From Gammaproteobacteria bacterium (GTDB lineage: Bacteria; Pseudomonadota; Gammaproteobacteria; Pseudomonadales; Halieaceae), in contig JAUIMF010000005.1 of the NCBI GenBank assembly GCA_030433415.1, positions 1-64,000 on the forward strand: a stretch of DNA of 64,000 nucleotides, written 5' to 3'. The notes under the pieces are model-generated. The model had not been told where the DNA came from. It was given only the letters and a program-made list of their open reading frames with translations, and did not search any database. Of this stretch, positions 1 through 8,999 are shown piece by piece. Made by a program: the position numbers and the translations under genes. Every line of letters starts with the position of its first letter. Position 1 is the stretch's first letter.

Positions 1-1485
1 ATGACTGACAAAGCTGACACTGGTGCCCTGGCAGGCCTTGCCATAGGCGCCGAACATGGGTCGGTAGTGTACGGGCTGGGGGGTTGGGATCGATGCGTTC
101 GGGTCACCCATGGGCGCCGCGGCAATGGCGCCGCCCTTGATGATGAGAGAGGGTTTTACGCCAAAGAAGGCGGGCTTCCACAGGCACAGGTCGGCGAGCT
201 TGCCAACCTCTACCGAACCGACCTCATGGGCAATGCCGTGGGCAAGCGCGGGGTTGATCGTGTACTTGGCGATGTAGCGCCGGGCACGGAAGTTGTCCGC
301 CGACCCATCCGACGTCGAACCGAGGGAGCCACGCTGAGTTTTCATCTTGCTCGCCGTCTGCCAGGTGCGGCAGATCACTTCGCCGACGCGGCCCATGGCC
401 TGGGAGTCCGACGAGATGATGGAGAACGCGCCCAGGTCATGCAGGATGTCCTCAGCGGCGATGGTCTCCTTGCGGATGCGCGAGTCGGCGAAGGCGACGT
501 CTTCGGGGATCGAGGGATCCAGGTGGTGGCAGACCATCAGCATGTCCAGATGCTCATCCACGGTATTGATGGTGTAGGGCCGCGTGGGATTGGTGGAAGA
601 GGGGAGCACGTTGGGCAGGCCGCAGGCGCGGATAATGTCCGGGGCGTGGCCGCCACCGGCGCCCTCAGTGTGATAGGTGTGAATCGTACGTCCTTTGAAG
701 GCTTCGATCGTGTCCTCGACAAAGCCCGATTCGTTCAGGGTGTCGGTGTGGATTGCCACCTGCACATCGTACTGCTCGGCGACACTCAGGCAATTGTCGA
801 TGGCTGCGGGTGTAGTGCCCCAGTCCTCGTGGAGTTTCAGGCCCAGGGCACCGGCGCGCAGCTGCTCGCCCAGGGCCTCGGGAAGGCTGGCGTTGCCCTT
901 GCCGAGAAAGCCCAGATTCATGGGGAAGGCCTCGGCGCTCTGCAGCATCTTGCCGATGTGCCAGGGGCCGGGGGTACAGGTGGTTGCGTTGGTGCCAGTC
1001 GCAGGACCCGTGCCACCACCGATCATGGTGGTGACTCCGCTCATGAGTGCCTCTTCGATCTGCTGGGGGCAGATAAAATGAATATGGGCGTCGATGCCGC
1101 CAGCGGTCAGTATCTGCCCCTCGCCGGCGATAATCTCGGTGCCAGGGCCGATGGCAATATCCACCCCGGGCTGTATATCGGGATTGCCGGCTTTGCCGAT
1201 AGCACTGATACGGCCGTCCTTCAGGGCGACATCGGCTTTGACTACACCCCAGTGATCCAGGATCAGGGCGTTGGTAATGACCGTGTCCGGGCTCTGCGCA
1301 CAGCTGATCTGGGACTGACCCATGCCATCGCGAATTACTTTTCCTCCGCCAAACTTGACCTCTTCGCCGTAGATCGTGTGATCCTTTTCGACTTCGATAT
1401 AGAGGTCCGAGTCCGCCAGGCGCACACGATCGCCCACCGTCGGGCCGTACATGCTGGCGTAGTCATGTCTGCTGATGGTGCGCAT
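1..1485 (-). CDS. ureC: Urease alpha subunit, C-terminus cut by window edge
   Basis: Catalytic subunit of the nickel urease that hydrolyses urea to ammonia and carbamate in the cytoplasm. The minus-strand frame is open from the start codon to the window edge, giving 495 of about 567 residues. All active-site residues fall at the numbering known for the Klebsiella enzyme: His134 and His136 (in DAHIHF), Lys217 (the residue carbamylated to bridge nickel), His246, His272 and Asp360, plus Cys319-His320 of the mobile flap. Its ATG overlaps the last base of the ureB stop codon (TAATG), so translation is probably coupled. The stop codon lies outside the window. A long plus-strand frame over the same bases is only its antisense shadow. 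Confidence 0.97.
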   Translation of the reverse strand, partial: MRTISRHDYASMYGPTVGDRVRLADSDLYIEVEKDHTIYGEEVKFGGGKVIRDGMGQSQISCAQSPDTVITNALILDHWGVVKADVALKDGRISAIGKAGNPDIQPGVDIAIGPGTEIIAGEGQILTAGGIDAHIHFICPQQIEEALMSGVTTMIGGGTGPATGTNATTCTPGPWHIGKMLQSAEAFPMNLGFLGKGNASLPEALGEQLRAGALGLKLHEDWGTTPAAIDNCLSVAEQYDVQVAIHTDTLNESGFVEDTIEAFKGRTIHTYHTEGAGGGHAPDIIRACGLPNVLPSSTNPTRPYTINTVDEHLDMLMVCHHLDPSIPEDVAFADSRIRKETIAAEDILHDLGAFSIISSDSQAMGRVGEVICRTWQTASKMKTQRGSLGSTSDGSADNFRARRYIAKYTINPALAHGIAHEVGSVEVGKLADLCLWKPAFFGVKPSLIIKGGAIAAAPMGDPNASIPTPQPVHYRPMFGAYGKACQGTSVSFVSH

Positions 1486-1790
1486 TACAGGTCCCCCATC
1501 ACATCGCCACGGAACCCGAAGACGCGTCGGGCACCTGCCAGAGCGACCAGCGTTACGCTACGCTCCTGTCCGGGCTCAAAGCGCACGGCTGTGCCGGCGG
1601 GTATATTGAGGCGGAAGCCCCGGGCCGCATCACGATCGAAACTCAACGCCGGGTTGGCCTCGGCAAAATGGTAGTGGGAGCCGACCTGAACGGGGCGGTC
1701 GCCGTTGTTGATGACCTTTACATCAACCGTGTCACGGTTTTCGTTCAGCACGATATCACCGTCGGCGGGTATCACTTCTCCGGGCTTCAT
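1485..1790 (-). CDS. ureB: Urease beta subunit
   Basis: Small structural subunit of urease, 101 residues, the usual length for a separate bacterial beta chain. It opens with the typical MKPGEVI and contains the family's [13 protein letters not shown] core, including the conserved His of the VGSHYHF motif. It overlaps the end of ureA by 4 bp and touches the start of ureC by 1 bp, the tight spacing expected of a co-translated urease structural operon. UreABC trimers form the apoenzyme; nickel insertion requires accessory proteins, of which only UreD is inside this window. Confidence 0.96.
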   Translation of the reverse strand: MKPGEVIPADGDIVLNENRDTVDVKVINNGDRPVQVGSHYHFAEANPALSFDRDAARGFRLNIPAGTAVRFEPGQERSVTLVALAGARRVFGFRGDVMGDL

Positions 1791-2101
1791 GACGTACCTC
1801 CGGTAATGGGGTCATGGACCGTCACCAGCTTGGTGCCATCGGGGAAGGTCGCTTCTACCTGCACTTCGTGGATCATTTCTGCGACCCCTTCCATCACATC
1901 ATCCCGCGTCAGAATGGTGCGCCCGAAGCTCATAAGCTCCGCAACGGTGCGTCCGTCTCTGGCGCCTTCCATGATCGCGGCGCTGATCAGGGCCTGGGCT
2001 TCAGGGTAATTCAGCTTGAGGCCCCGATCCCGGCGTCTCTCTGCCAGCAGTGCGGCGGTAAACAGCAGTAACTTATCTTTTTCGCGGGGCGTGAGTTCCA
2101 T
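1787..2101 (-). CDS. ureA: Urease gamma subunit
   Basis: Smallest structural subunit of urease, 104 residues from the chosen ATG. The sequence starts [14 protein letters not shown] and carries the family's [10 protein letters not shown] and DGRTVAELM motifs. The frame extends nine codons further upstream, but the ATG at 2101 is preceded by AAGGAG (2107-2112) at 5 nt and gives the standard gamma-subunit N-terminus, so I chose it. It lies between ureD and ureB; the roughly 80-bp gap from ureD suggests one transcript ureDABC, with ureEFG probably beyond the left edge. Confidence 0.95.
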   Translation of the reverse strand: MELTPREKDKLLLFTAALLAERRRDRGLKLNYPEAQALISAAIMEGARDGRTVAELMSFGRTILTRDDVMEGVAEMIHEVQVEATFPDGTKLVTVHDPITGGTS

Positions 2102-2182
2102 CACGACTCCTTGAGGCTGGTAAAGCAAAAATCATAGGCGCAGCGACCGCAGCCGGGCAAGAACCCGGATGTGCGGTAAGCA

Positions 2183-3052
2183 TCATGTGTGCCATATGCG
2201 CGGTACCGATGGTAGGGCGCCACAGCGGTGTTCTGCGAGTCGTTGCCACAGGTCGCTGAAGGCATCGCGACACCGCAGGGCATGATCACCGAGATAGCGG
2301 GCGATCAGCAATTCGCCGCGCTGCGATACGGCGAAGGCATCGCCGGGGTCGCTCGCCTCCCAACATTCGCGCCAGGCATTCAGAAGTGCCTGGGGAGGGT
2401 TCTCGGTAAAAATGGCGACGCCGACCGTGCTGTGGCTGTTGAGACCCATACGAGACCGCATGTATCGCTCGCCCGCGGTGCAGTCCATGCGCTCCAGCAG
2501 CAGGGGGTCACCCTCGCGGTACACCTGCAGATCCTGCACCAGGCGGCCGTGATCAAAGCTTGCGCCGCTGGCAGGGCGCCCAAGTACCAGGACATCCCAG
2601 AAGGCCAATGAGCTGTCAGGCCCAAGATTGATCCGCGTATCGAGGCGGGCATTGGCGCCGGGGAACACAATGGTTTCTTGCGGCAGCCACTCGAGGCGCC
2701 CGTGTTCGACGGTAAGGCGCTGGGTCTGCTGCTGGGTTTCGCGGAAGTCCCCGACGCCGTAAAACCGTCCTGCCGAGGGCGTTGTCACCAAAGTTCGACC
2801 GCTGCAAACACGAACGTTGATTTCCAGCTCGTCCCCAAGAACCACACCGCCGGGGGGATGGAGCAGGTAGCAGTGCGCCACAGCTTCACCGGGTGGGTGA
2901 AACAGGCGCTGAACACGCAGCGGGCCATGGTGTTCGCAATGCGAAAGCTCGGTGTTATCACCCACTCGGGCAAACTCCAAAGCAAGATGCGCGGTCCATT
3001 GCCTTGCCGGACTGATAGACTCCGCCGCCAGCGATTGAGAGAGACTGTTCAT
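2183..3052 (-). CDS. ureD: Urease accessory protein UreD
   Basis: UreD (UreH in some species) binds apo-urease and, with UreF and UreG, passes nickel to the active site. The 289-residue protein is of normal length and shows the family features LFHPPGEAVAHCYLLHPPGG near the N-terminus, a TTPSAGRFY segment and a central WLPQETIVFPGA motif. The start is ATG at 3052; a GTG nine bases upstream (3061) is the alternative. The start codon shares two bases with the divergent gene that begins at 3051, so its promoter must lie within the coding region of that neighbour. Together with ureABC this is the standard first half of a urease operon. Confidence 0.93.
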   Translation of the reverse strand: MNSLSQSLAAESISPARQWTAHLALEFARVGDNTELSHCEHHGPLRVQRLFHPPGEAVAHCYLLHPPGGVVLGDELEINVRVCSGRTLVTTPSAGRFYGVGDFRETQQQTQRLTVEHGRLEWLPQETIVFPGANARLDTRINLGPDSSLAFWDVLVLGRPASGASFDHGRLVQDLQVYREGDPLLLERMDCTAGERYMRSRMGLNSHSTVGVAIFTENPPQALLNAWRECWEASDPGDAFAVSQRGELLIARYLGDHALRCRDAFSDLWQRLAEHRCGALPSVPRIWHT

Positions 3053-4055
3053 GCCCCTCACCTTACCGCATCGCGGACTTCTGCGTAGAGCACTGATTAC
3101 GCTGCTGGCTCCCGTGAGTGCGACGACCGTTGCGGATCAACATCCGCTCACGGCACCGCTGGTCAGTCGCAACCTGTCTCCGTTCGAAACGGGCCTCGGC
3201 ATGCCGGCGATGGCAGCGGCCAATGCGCTGAATAAAGGTCGTTGGAATCTCACCTGGGACCTGCATTGGGCCAGTCATGCAGTGCGAGAGGTCGGAAACG
3301 AAGGAGACCTGGAACTCGACGGAGAAACACGTCGCCAGGACCTGAGGCTCGTTGCCGGCATCACGGACCGCCTCACGTTGATGGTGGACGTACCCTGGAT
3401 ACACCATTCGGCGGGTTCTCTCGACAGTCTCATCGACGGCTGGCACGACTTCTGGGGCCTGCCCGAGGGCGACCGCGCAGATCAGCCCCAGGATAAGCTT
3501 CGCTTCGCGGTGTCCGGTACCGAGGAGTTCGCGCTGGAGCAGGGCGCGTCGGGTCTCGGGGACGTGGAACTGGGTCTTGCTTGGGAGTTCTGGGGAGACG
3601 AGCGTCAGGATCTCGCTGCATTTACCCAGATCACCCTGGACACGGGAGACAACAAGGATTTAACCGGTAGCGGTGATACGGCGGTTGCTGCGGGGCTGCG
3701 CTATTCGCGCCAGCGTTGTGTGTTTTCTGAACTGAGCTGCCACGTTCAGGCAGGCTTGATCGATCCGGGAAGCCTCGAATTTACGGGTCGTCAGCGCTCC
3801 CTGCTGATGTTCGGCGGGCTTTCGCTGGTGTGGCAGCCCGCCACAAAGCTCGCTCTGATCGCTCAATTGGAGTCAAGAGAAGGTGCCTACGAAGTCGGTC
3901 CACTCAGTACTCACGACATGGCGCTGTGGGGTAGCCTGGGATTGCGTTGGCAGCCGGGTACGGACTGGGTTGTAGAAGCGCAGTTCAGCGAGGACCTCAA
4001 GGTCGAGAGTGCGCCAGATATCACCTTCCGTCTGGCGCTGGGACGACACTGGTGA
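3051..4055 (+). CDS. DUF3187 family protein, probable outer-membrane beta-barrel
   Basis: A 334-residue protein with a probable signal peptide: Arg-containing n-region, hydrophobic stretch around residues 14-28 and a possible cut near VAD. The rest alternates polar and hydrophobic residues and is rich in Trp, Gly and aromatic-ended strands, as in outer-membrane beta-barrels, and ends with an aromatic residue (GRHW). The PLVSRNLSPF segment after the signal and the overall layout match my recollection of DUF3187, whose function is unknown. The ATG at 3051 is the only good start: an in-frame TGA lies at 3036. It overlaps the ureD start on the other strand. There is no visible functional link to urease. 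Confidence 0.7.
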   Translation: MPLTLPHRGLLRRALITLLAPVSATTVADQHPLTAPLVSRNLSPFETGLGMPAMAAANALNKGRWNLTWDLHWASHAVREVGNEGDLELDGETRRQDLRLVAGITDRLTLMVDVPWIHHSAGSLDSLIDGWHDFWGLPEGDRADQPQDKLRFAVSGTEEFALEQGASGLGDVELGLAWEFWGDERQDLAAFTQITLDTGDNKDLTGSGDTAVAAGLRYSRQRCVFSELSCHVQAGLIDPGSLEFTGRQRSLLMFGGLSLVWQPATKLALIAQLESREGAYEVGPLSTHDMALWGSLGLRWQPGTDWVVEAQFSEDLKVESAPDITFRLALGRHW

Positions 4056-4134
4056 GCCGCAATCATCGAAGCATTCTGGGCGAGCGCTGCTAGACTGGCC
4101 AGAGAAATGAACAAAAGGGGGAGAGGGCGCAGCC

Positions 4135-4998
4135 ATGAACGATTCGGCGGTACAGATCGGTCAGGAATTTACCGTGCAACCTTCAGGTCAGGCCTGTGGC
4201 GCCCGCATCGAGGGTCTGGACCTGTCTCAACCACTGGCTACCCAAACCGTTGAAGCACTGCGCGCCGCGTGGCTCGAACACCACGTGCTGGCGTTTCCGG
4301 ACCAGCAGATGAGTGACGACGACCTGGAACGCTTCACGCAGTATTTTGGTCCCTTCGGCAATGATCCCTTCATTGCCCCCATTCCCGGTCGCGAGCACAT
4401 CATCGCGGTGGAACGACGCGCCGACGAACAGGCTCCCATTTTCGCTGAAGCCTGGCACACGGACTGGAGCTTTCAGGTTTCGCCGCCCAAAGGCACCTGT
4501 CTGCTGGGCATCACCATACCGTCGCAGGGAGGCGACACGCTGTTTGCCAATCAACACGCGGCCCTTGATGCGATGCCCGCCTCGTTGCGCCAGCGCATTG
4601 AAGGACTGACTGCGGTACACAGCGCAAGCCTCGCTTACGCGCCCGACGGGCTCTACGGCCAGACCGATGTCGACAGCGATCGCAGCATGACCATCACCCC
4701 GTCAGAAGAGGCGCTCGCCACTCAGGATCACCCTCTGATTCGCCGCCACAGCGAGACGGGCAGGGCATCGCTGTATGGCTGTGTGGGCTACATCATGGGC
4801 ATCAAAGGCATGGATCACCAGGCGGCGCTCGACCTGCTGATGGAACTGCATGCCTGGCAAACACAGGACGCCTTTGTTTACACCCACAAGTGGGAGCCGG
4901 GTATGTTGCTGATGTGGGACAACCGCTGTCTGCTGCATCGTGCGACCGGCGGCTATGAAGGTCAGGACCGACTGCTGCACCGCACCACCATCGGCTGA
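4135..4998 (+). CDS. TauD/TfdA-family Fe(II)/2-oxoglutarate dioxygenase
   Basis: A 287-residue member of the TauD/TfdA family, which couples 2-oxoglutarate decarboxylation to hydroxylation of a substrate, often a sulfonate or aryloxy acid. The iron ligands are visible: His108 and Asp110 in AWHTDWSF, and the distal His268 in WDNRCLLHRAT. Arg283 sits 15 residues after it, the spacing of the 2-oxoglutarate-binding Arg in TauD. The substrate cannot be read from sequence. A class III aminotransferase follows after 170 bp, so the pair could act on an amino-sulfonate or other amino-carboxylate, but no sulfonate transporter is adjacent. Not safely callable as tauD. Confidence 0.88.
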   Translation: MNDSAVQIGQEFTVQPSGQACGARIEGLDLSQPLATQTVEALRAAWLEHHVLAFPDQQMSDDDLERFTQYFGPFGNDPFIAPIPGREHIIAVERRADEQAPIFAEAWHTDWSFQVSPPKGTCLLGITIPSQGGDTLFANQHAALDAMPASLRQRIEGLTAVHSASLAYAPDGLYGQTDVDSDRSMTITPSEEALATQDHPLIRRHSETGRASLYGCVGYIMGIKGMDHQAALDLLMELHAWQTQDAFVYTHKWEPGMLLMWDNRCLLHRATGGYEGQDRLLHRTTIG

Positions 4999-5168
4999 CC
5001 AAAACCGTTATCCCGACCTTCACCGATTCCCACCTTCACCGGGCGCCGTCTGGCGCGTTCGGACCTACCACTTTGGCGCTATTGTGAGTGCCGCCACGGG
5101 TGGCAAGCTATGCCCATCCGTCGGACATCGTAAGCCCGGCGACTGCGCAGACCTCAGGAGAGTCAGCC

Positions 5169-6515
5169 ATGAACACCATGATTTATCCCACCACGAACTT
5201 CAACGCGATCGAGCAATTGGTTGTAACGCGCGGGGAGGGGGTCTACGTCTACGACAACACGGGCAAACGCTACCTGGAAGGCATGGCCGGTCTCTGGTGC
5301 ACGGCGCTTGGCTATGGCAACGAAGAGGTCATCGCCTGCGCCACGGAGCAGATGCGCACCCTGACCTTTGCTCACATGTTTGGCGGCAAGACCCATCCAG
5401 CGGCCATGGAACTGGCCGACCGCCTCGCGGCCATGGTGCCGGTGGAAGACGCCCATGTGTTTTTTGGCAGCTCCGGCTCTGATGCGAACGATACGCAAAT
5501 CAAGCTGATCCGCTACTGGGCGGAAGCCACGGGCCAACCTCAGCGACACAAGATCATCGCGAGAGACAAGGGCTATCACGGCGTTACCGTGGCGTCGGCG
5601 TCGTTGACGGGCCTGCCGGCGAACCACACGCATTTTCAGCTGCCGTTCGATGCCCTGGGCATCCTGCGCACGGGGTCGCCGCACTATTATCGTGAGGCGC
5701 TGCCAGGCGAGACAGAAGACGAGTTTGCCCAGCGCAGGGCCCGCGAGCTTGAAGAACTGATTCTCGCCGAGGGTCCCGACACAATTGCCGCCTTTATCGC
5801 CGAGCCGGTAAACGGAGCGGGTGGCGTGATCGTTCCGCCAGAAAACTACTTCAAATATATACAGCAAATTACTGATAAATATGGAGTTATGCTGTGGAGT
5901 GACGAGGTTATCTGTGGGTTCGGCCGACTGGGCAAGGATTTCGGCGCTACCGCGCTGGGAATGCGCCCGCAGATGATGTCCATGGCCAAGGCACTGTCAT
6001 CTGCATATATCCCCGTGAGCGCGGCAGTCATTCCGGGCTCCATGTACGAGGCGTTGGTCGAGCCTGTCGGCAAAGTCGGCGTTTTCGGTCACGGTTATAC
6101 CTACAGCGGCCATCCCGTGGGGTGCGCCGTGGCCTCGAAAGTCCTCGAAATTTACGAGCGAGAGCGTCTTTTTGATCACGCCGACAACGTTGGCGGCTAT
6201 CTACAACAGGAGCTGGCTGGACTGGCGGATCACGCACTGGTCGGCGAAGTTCGCGGCATGGGCCTGATAGGTGCCATTGAGCTCGTTGCCAACAAAAAAG
6301 ACAAAACGGTATTTGCCAATAACAGTGTCGCAGCGTATTGCCAGAGTCAGTGCGAAGATCAGGGTTTGATTCTGCGAGCCCTCGGTGGCAACACCATGGC
6401 GATCTGTCCGCCGCTGATTATCACCGCTGAGCAGGTGGATGAACTGGTATCCAAACTCGGTGTGGCACTTGATAGAACGCTTGATTACGTCGCACGGGAA
6501 GGGCTGGGGCGCTAG
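5169..6515 (+). CDS. Class III (omega) aminotransferase, PLP-dependent
   Basis: A 448-residue fold-type I aminotransferase. The PLP lysine is Lys274 in MAKALSSAY and the Asp that contacts the pyridine nitrogen is Asp245 in SDEVICGFGR; a GSSGSDAND phosphate-binding turn lies near residue 100. The family includes beta-alanine/omega-amino acid:pyruvate, taurine:pyruvate and putrescine transaminases; I cannot separate these by eye. The start at 5169 has AGGAG (5156-5160) 8 nt upstream, whereas the frame's earlier ATG at 5088 would add a poorly conserved-looking leader. It follows the dioxygenase in the same direction. Base composition drops sharply just after its stop. Confidence 0.9.
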   Translation: MNTMIYPTTNFNAIEQLVVTRGEGVYVYDNTGKRYLEGMAGLWCTALGYGNEEVIACATEQMRTLTFAHMFGGKTHPAAMELADRLAAMVPVEDAHVFFGSSGSDANDTQIKLIRYWAEATGQPQRHKIIARDKGYHGVTVASASLTGLPANHTHFQLPFDALGILRTGSPHYYREALPGETEDEFAQRRARELEELILAEGPDTIAAFIAEPVNGAGGVIVPPENYFKYIQQITDKYGVMLWSDEVICGFGRLGKDFGATALGMRPQMMSMAKALSSAYIPVSAAVIPGSMYEALVEPVGKVGVFGHGYTYSGHPVGCAVASKVLEIYERERLFDHADNVGGYLQQELAGLADHALVGEVRGMGLIGAIELVANKKDKTVFANNSVAAYCQSQCEDQGLILRALGGNTMAICPPLIITAEQVDELVSKLGVALDRTLDYVAREGLGR

Positions 6516-6540
6516 GAGAGCTCGCGCTATCTGGCGCGCT

Positions 6541-6592
6541 GTGTTTAAACACCTTCGCGCCACATACCTTATTTAACATAATATATATTATG
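6541..6592. repeat. Two perfect palindromes at the edge of an AT-rich island
   Basis: GTGTTTAAACAC (6541-6552) is a perfect 12-bp palindrome, and CATAATATATATTATG (6577-6592) is a perfect 16-bp palindrome 24 bp further on. They lie directly after the aminotransferase stop codon, where the sequence changes from GC-rich backbone to AT-richer DNA. They could be hairpins ending transcription, protein-binding sites, or marks of an old insertion. No run of T follows either, so they are not classical intrinsic terminators. Confidence 0.6.
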
Positions 6593-7026
6593 CGTAGTCG
6601 TGGGCATGACGATATTGCCGCAAAGGCACGCCCCCTGCGGCTTCGCGGGCACCCCTGTCACGCATCGCGTCCTCGATGGATGCCAGATTGTCAGCATGCT
6701 CAGCCACCGGCAAATGGGATCGGTTGACGTTGTAAAGCGGCGTGATCAGGTGCGCGGGTTCCCAGAAGTAGCAATGATGCAAGTCGTTGCAGTACAGCAC
6801 CTCTGAGCGGATTTCCCAATGCTTCCAGCCGAAGAGATTTAGTATGTCTTGTGGCTCATGATGAGCCGGATCGCCCAATTAGGCGCGCCTTCGGCCAGCC
6901 AGCGATACCAAGTGCGCTGGCAATGTCACAGAGCTCAATGCGTTGGTTAGGACTCAGGCCGGCGTTCAGGTACGCCTCTTTGGTGTCACTGATGCGATCG
7001 AGACCGGCCTTGCGTACCCTGAACAT
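6588..7026 (-). pseudogene. Broken ORF of unknown family
   Basis: Two minus-strand frames run head to tail. The first (7026 to 6856) encodes 56 residues ending ...IASALGIAGWPKARLIGRSGSS. The second (from about 6878, TTG, to 6588) encodes 96 residues including NLFGWKHWEIRSEVLY and LITPLYNVNRSHLPVAEHAD. Both have natural-looking amino-acid composition and they overlap by about 20 bp, as expected if a single frameshift split one gene of about 145 codons. Neither half has a convincing ribosome-binding site. I do not recognise the family. It could equally be two unrelated chance frames; a frameshifted remnant is my preferred reading. Confidence 0.3.
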
Positions 7027-7091
7027 CAGCGGTTTCCAGCGGCCTCAATCTTCAACTGCGCGTAATCAAATATTACGGACCTAAAAGGGCC

Positions 7092-7586
7092 TTATATTTC
7101 TGTTCTTTCCTCATCTCTCCAGATAAAGCCAATAGGGTTGCGCTTCTCATCAGGTTTGATTTCCTCTGCATAGCAGAGCATTTGCACAGTAGCCTGATGC
7201 GCCAACAAAGAGCATGGGGAACCGTTCAGCGTTCCCACAATCCTTATTCCATGGAAACTTATTTGCGCGAGTGAATGCACGTCTATCTGAATACCCCCAT
7301 GGAGAATCGCAATAATCGCAGTCCTGTAACCATCTTCAATCGTGGCCTTCCAGTGGAGCGCTTCGTCTGCAAGGGATCGCATGAATACCTCAGCACTCTG
7401 GTATTCATGCACCTCTTCATGAGTCGGCATTGGCGGTATTTCGAAGGAAATGCGGTCTATCGCTGATTGAAGAAAATTAGGCGCACTACTGGTTTTCATT
7501 GCATCTAGAAGCTCTTTAGCAGCGCCACCGACAGCACCGTCCATGTTTGAGTCATCTTTGCCCAACAGGTCCTTAAGATCAGTCAT
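7092..7586 (-). CDS. Hypothetical protein, no recognised domain
   Basis: A 164-residue acidic, soluble protein of unknown function. The frame extends to an ATG at 7652, but the ATG at 7586 has AGAGG (7594-7598) 7 nt upstream and the outer one has none, so I chose 7586. The C-terminal half (TAIIAILHGGIQIDVHSLAQ ... NGSPCSLLAHQATVQMLCYA) looks like a folded alpha/beta domain and carries two cysteines. GC content is clearly lower than in the surrounding housekeeping genes. It stands alone between two non-coding stretches, with no operon partner. No toxin, antitoxin, regulator or enzyme motif is visible. Confidence 0.6.
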   Translation of the reverse strand: MTDLKDLLGKDDSNMDGAVGGAAKELLDAMKTSSAPNFLQSAIDRISFEIPPMPTHEEVHEYQSAEVFMRSLADEALHWKATIEDGYRTAIIAILHGGIQIDVHSLAQISFHGIRIVGTLNGSPCSLLAHQATVQMLCYAEEIKPDEKRNPIGFIWRDEERTEI

Positions 7587-7652
7587 ATCGAAACCTCTCG
7601 AATACGCAACGTCACTGACGCTCAGACTAACACGCGCTAAATCACTATCCAT

Positions 7653-8201
7653 AAAACGCGGTGTATATTCTGCGCAGTAGTGTTCGGCAACGGTCCAATT
7701 CAGGGTTTAATTTCAGAGAATTATCAACTTTTTTACTTTTCCTCCATTCCTCGATTGATGACAGCATTCTAGTCAGTGCCTATGAACGGTAGTGGGCTCT
7801 GGAACACCGTATATTTGCTTCAAGAGATAAACTGGCGTCGAGTTGTATCAGTGATGCAAATCTTCGTAGAAGATCAGACACCTTAGGGTTTCAATTGCGT
7901 CCAGCTGAGGGATCTAATCTACCTACTTTGGCTGAGGGTCAAGCGAATAGCCCACCGTGACACTCCCAGAGCTAGTCGGCGATACGGAGTGCACTCATAG
8001 ATATCGCACTGTTAGATGCAATCAAAAAGAGAGTCCCGCGAATAAGCGGCTACAATTTTGCTATCAGTGGCGTAGAGTAAAGTTCGACGGACGAAGCACG
8101 ACTAGTTTGCAGCGCGCGGCTGGGTTTGTTACGACCGCCCCCTCTCCTGCGCGCTCCGAGGTTTAGCGTAAAGATGTGGGAGTTTAGTCAAGAGGCTTCT
8201 T
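7653..8201. other. Non-coding, AT-richer gap
   Basis: About 550 bases with no credible gene. A 69-codon plus-strand frame (7957-8166) lacks a ribosome-binding site and its translation is rich in Arg, Ser and Thr like a chance frame. I see no tRNA, terminator-like hairpin, direct repeat or transposase remnant. It must hold the promoters of the two divergent flanking genes, but no clear -35/-10 pair stands out. Confidence 0.5.
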
Positions 8202-8903
8202 ATGGCGATATGCGTAGAATGCAAGCAGTCAATCGAGGATGGAGCGAAGCGTTGTAATCATTGCTCTGCCTCACAAAACTCGGTGCTCAATTTGCTTGGG
8301 CGAGTGAGCGCTATCACTGGTGTTGTTATAGCCCTGCTGTCAGGGGGACTGTTTTTATGGGAGCAGGCGAGAAAAGCTTCCGCTATAATTTCGCCCAACA
8401 TAAATATAGATATCCTCTCACTAGAAGCATCGCAGAACGACCTAAAACTGGAGATTTATAATTCTAGCGACGGTCCTGTGTGGATTGACTCAGTCAACTT
8501 AGCGTCTCACCAGGTCACGGAGAAGCGGACCCATATACGTGAGGCGCGAATAAATGTCGGGCATCTGCTGGGACCAGAAGAGTTCATGACCAGCGAAGAC
8601 GGCGCCAACGGCCGAAAAAAACAGCTGGGAATAGAGTTTATGTGGCGAGTACCGCCCGAAGAATGGACCCGATTCACACCGGGCTTTGAGTCATGCTACG
8701 GAATGGTTTTCGCTGAAGCCACGTCCGATTTTTGGCTTTCGACACCTTATTTCAGCGAGAGAGCTACGCCCAAACCCCATTTGGCAGAAGGCGTGGCCAC
8801 AGTTAAGTACTTGTATGTAAATTCGAAAAGGTGGGAAGAGCGCGATGTAAATGTATTTGGAGCACTAGTTAGATATCCTGGGTTTTGCGACCCCGACGAG
8901 TAA
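8202..8903 (+). CDS. Zinc-ribbon, single-pass membrane protein of unknown function
   Basis: A 233-residue protein. The N-terminus is a short zinc ribbon with paired cysteines Cys4/Cys7 and Cys18/Cys21, followed by one hydrophobic helix at about residues 28-52 and a 180-residue region with beta-rich character and no recognised domain. By the positive-inside rule the ribbon is probably cytoplasmic and the large domain periplasmic, though the Arg/Lys placement is not decisive. The start has AGAGG about 6 nt upstream. It is isolated in the same AT-richer island as the preceding hypothetical gene. Similar zinc-ribbon-plus-helix proteins occur widely as accessory genes of unknown role. Confidence 0.65.
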   Translation: MAICVECKQSIEDGAKRCNHCSASQNSVLNLLGRVSAITGVVIALLSGGLFLWEQARKASAIISPNINIDILSLEASQNDLKLEIYNSSDGPVWIDSVNLASHQVTEKRTHIREARINVGHLLGPEEFMTSEDGANGRKKQLGIEFMWRVPPEEWTRFTPGFESCYGMVFAEATSDFWLSTPYFSERATPKPHLAEGVATVKYLYVNSKRWEERDVNVFGALVRYPGFCDPDE

Positions 8904-8999
8904 CCGCTTATTTGTCTGCGGCTCAGGCATCATAATTTGGTCATTTCTTTTGCTCGAGCAGGTATTACGCGCGGTTATAGGCGCGAGGTTGATGCGGGT

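Noticed and set aside
1-1674. 557-codon plus-strand frame
   Set aside because: It is antisense to ureC and ureB, whose minus-strand translations carry every urease active-site residue; the plus-strand product has no family features.
7957-8166. 69-codon plus-strand frame in the AT-rich gap
   Set aside because: No ribosome-binding site and a translation without natural domain character.
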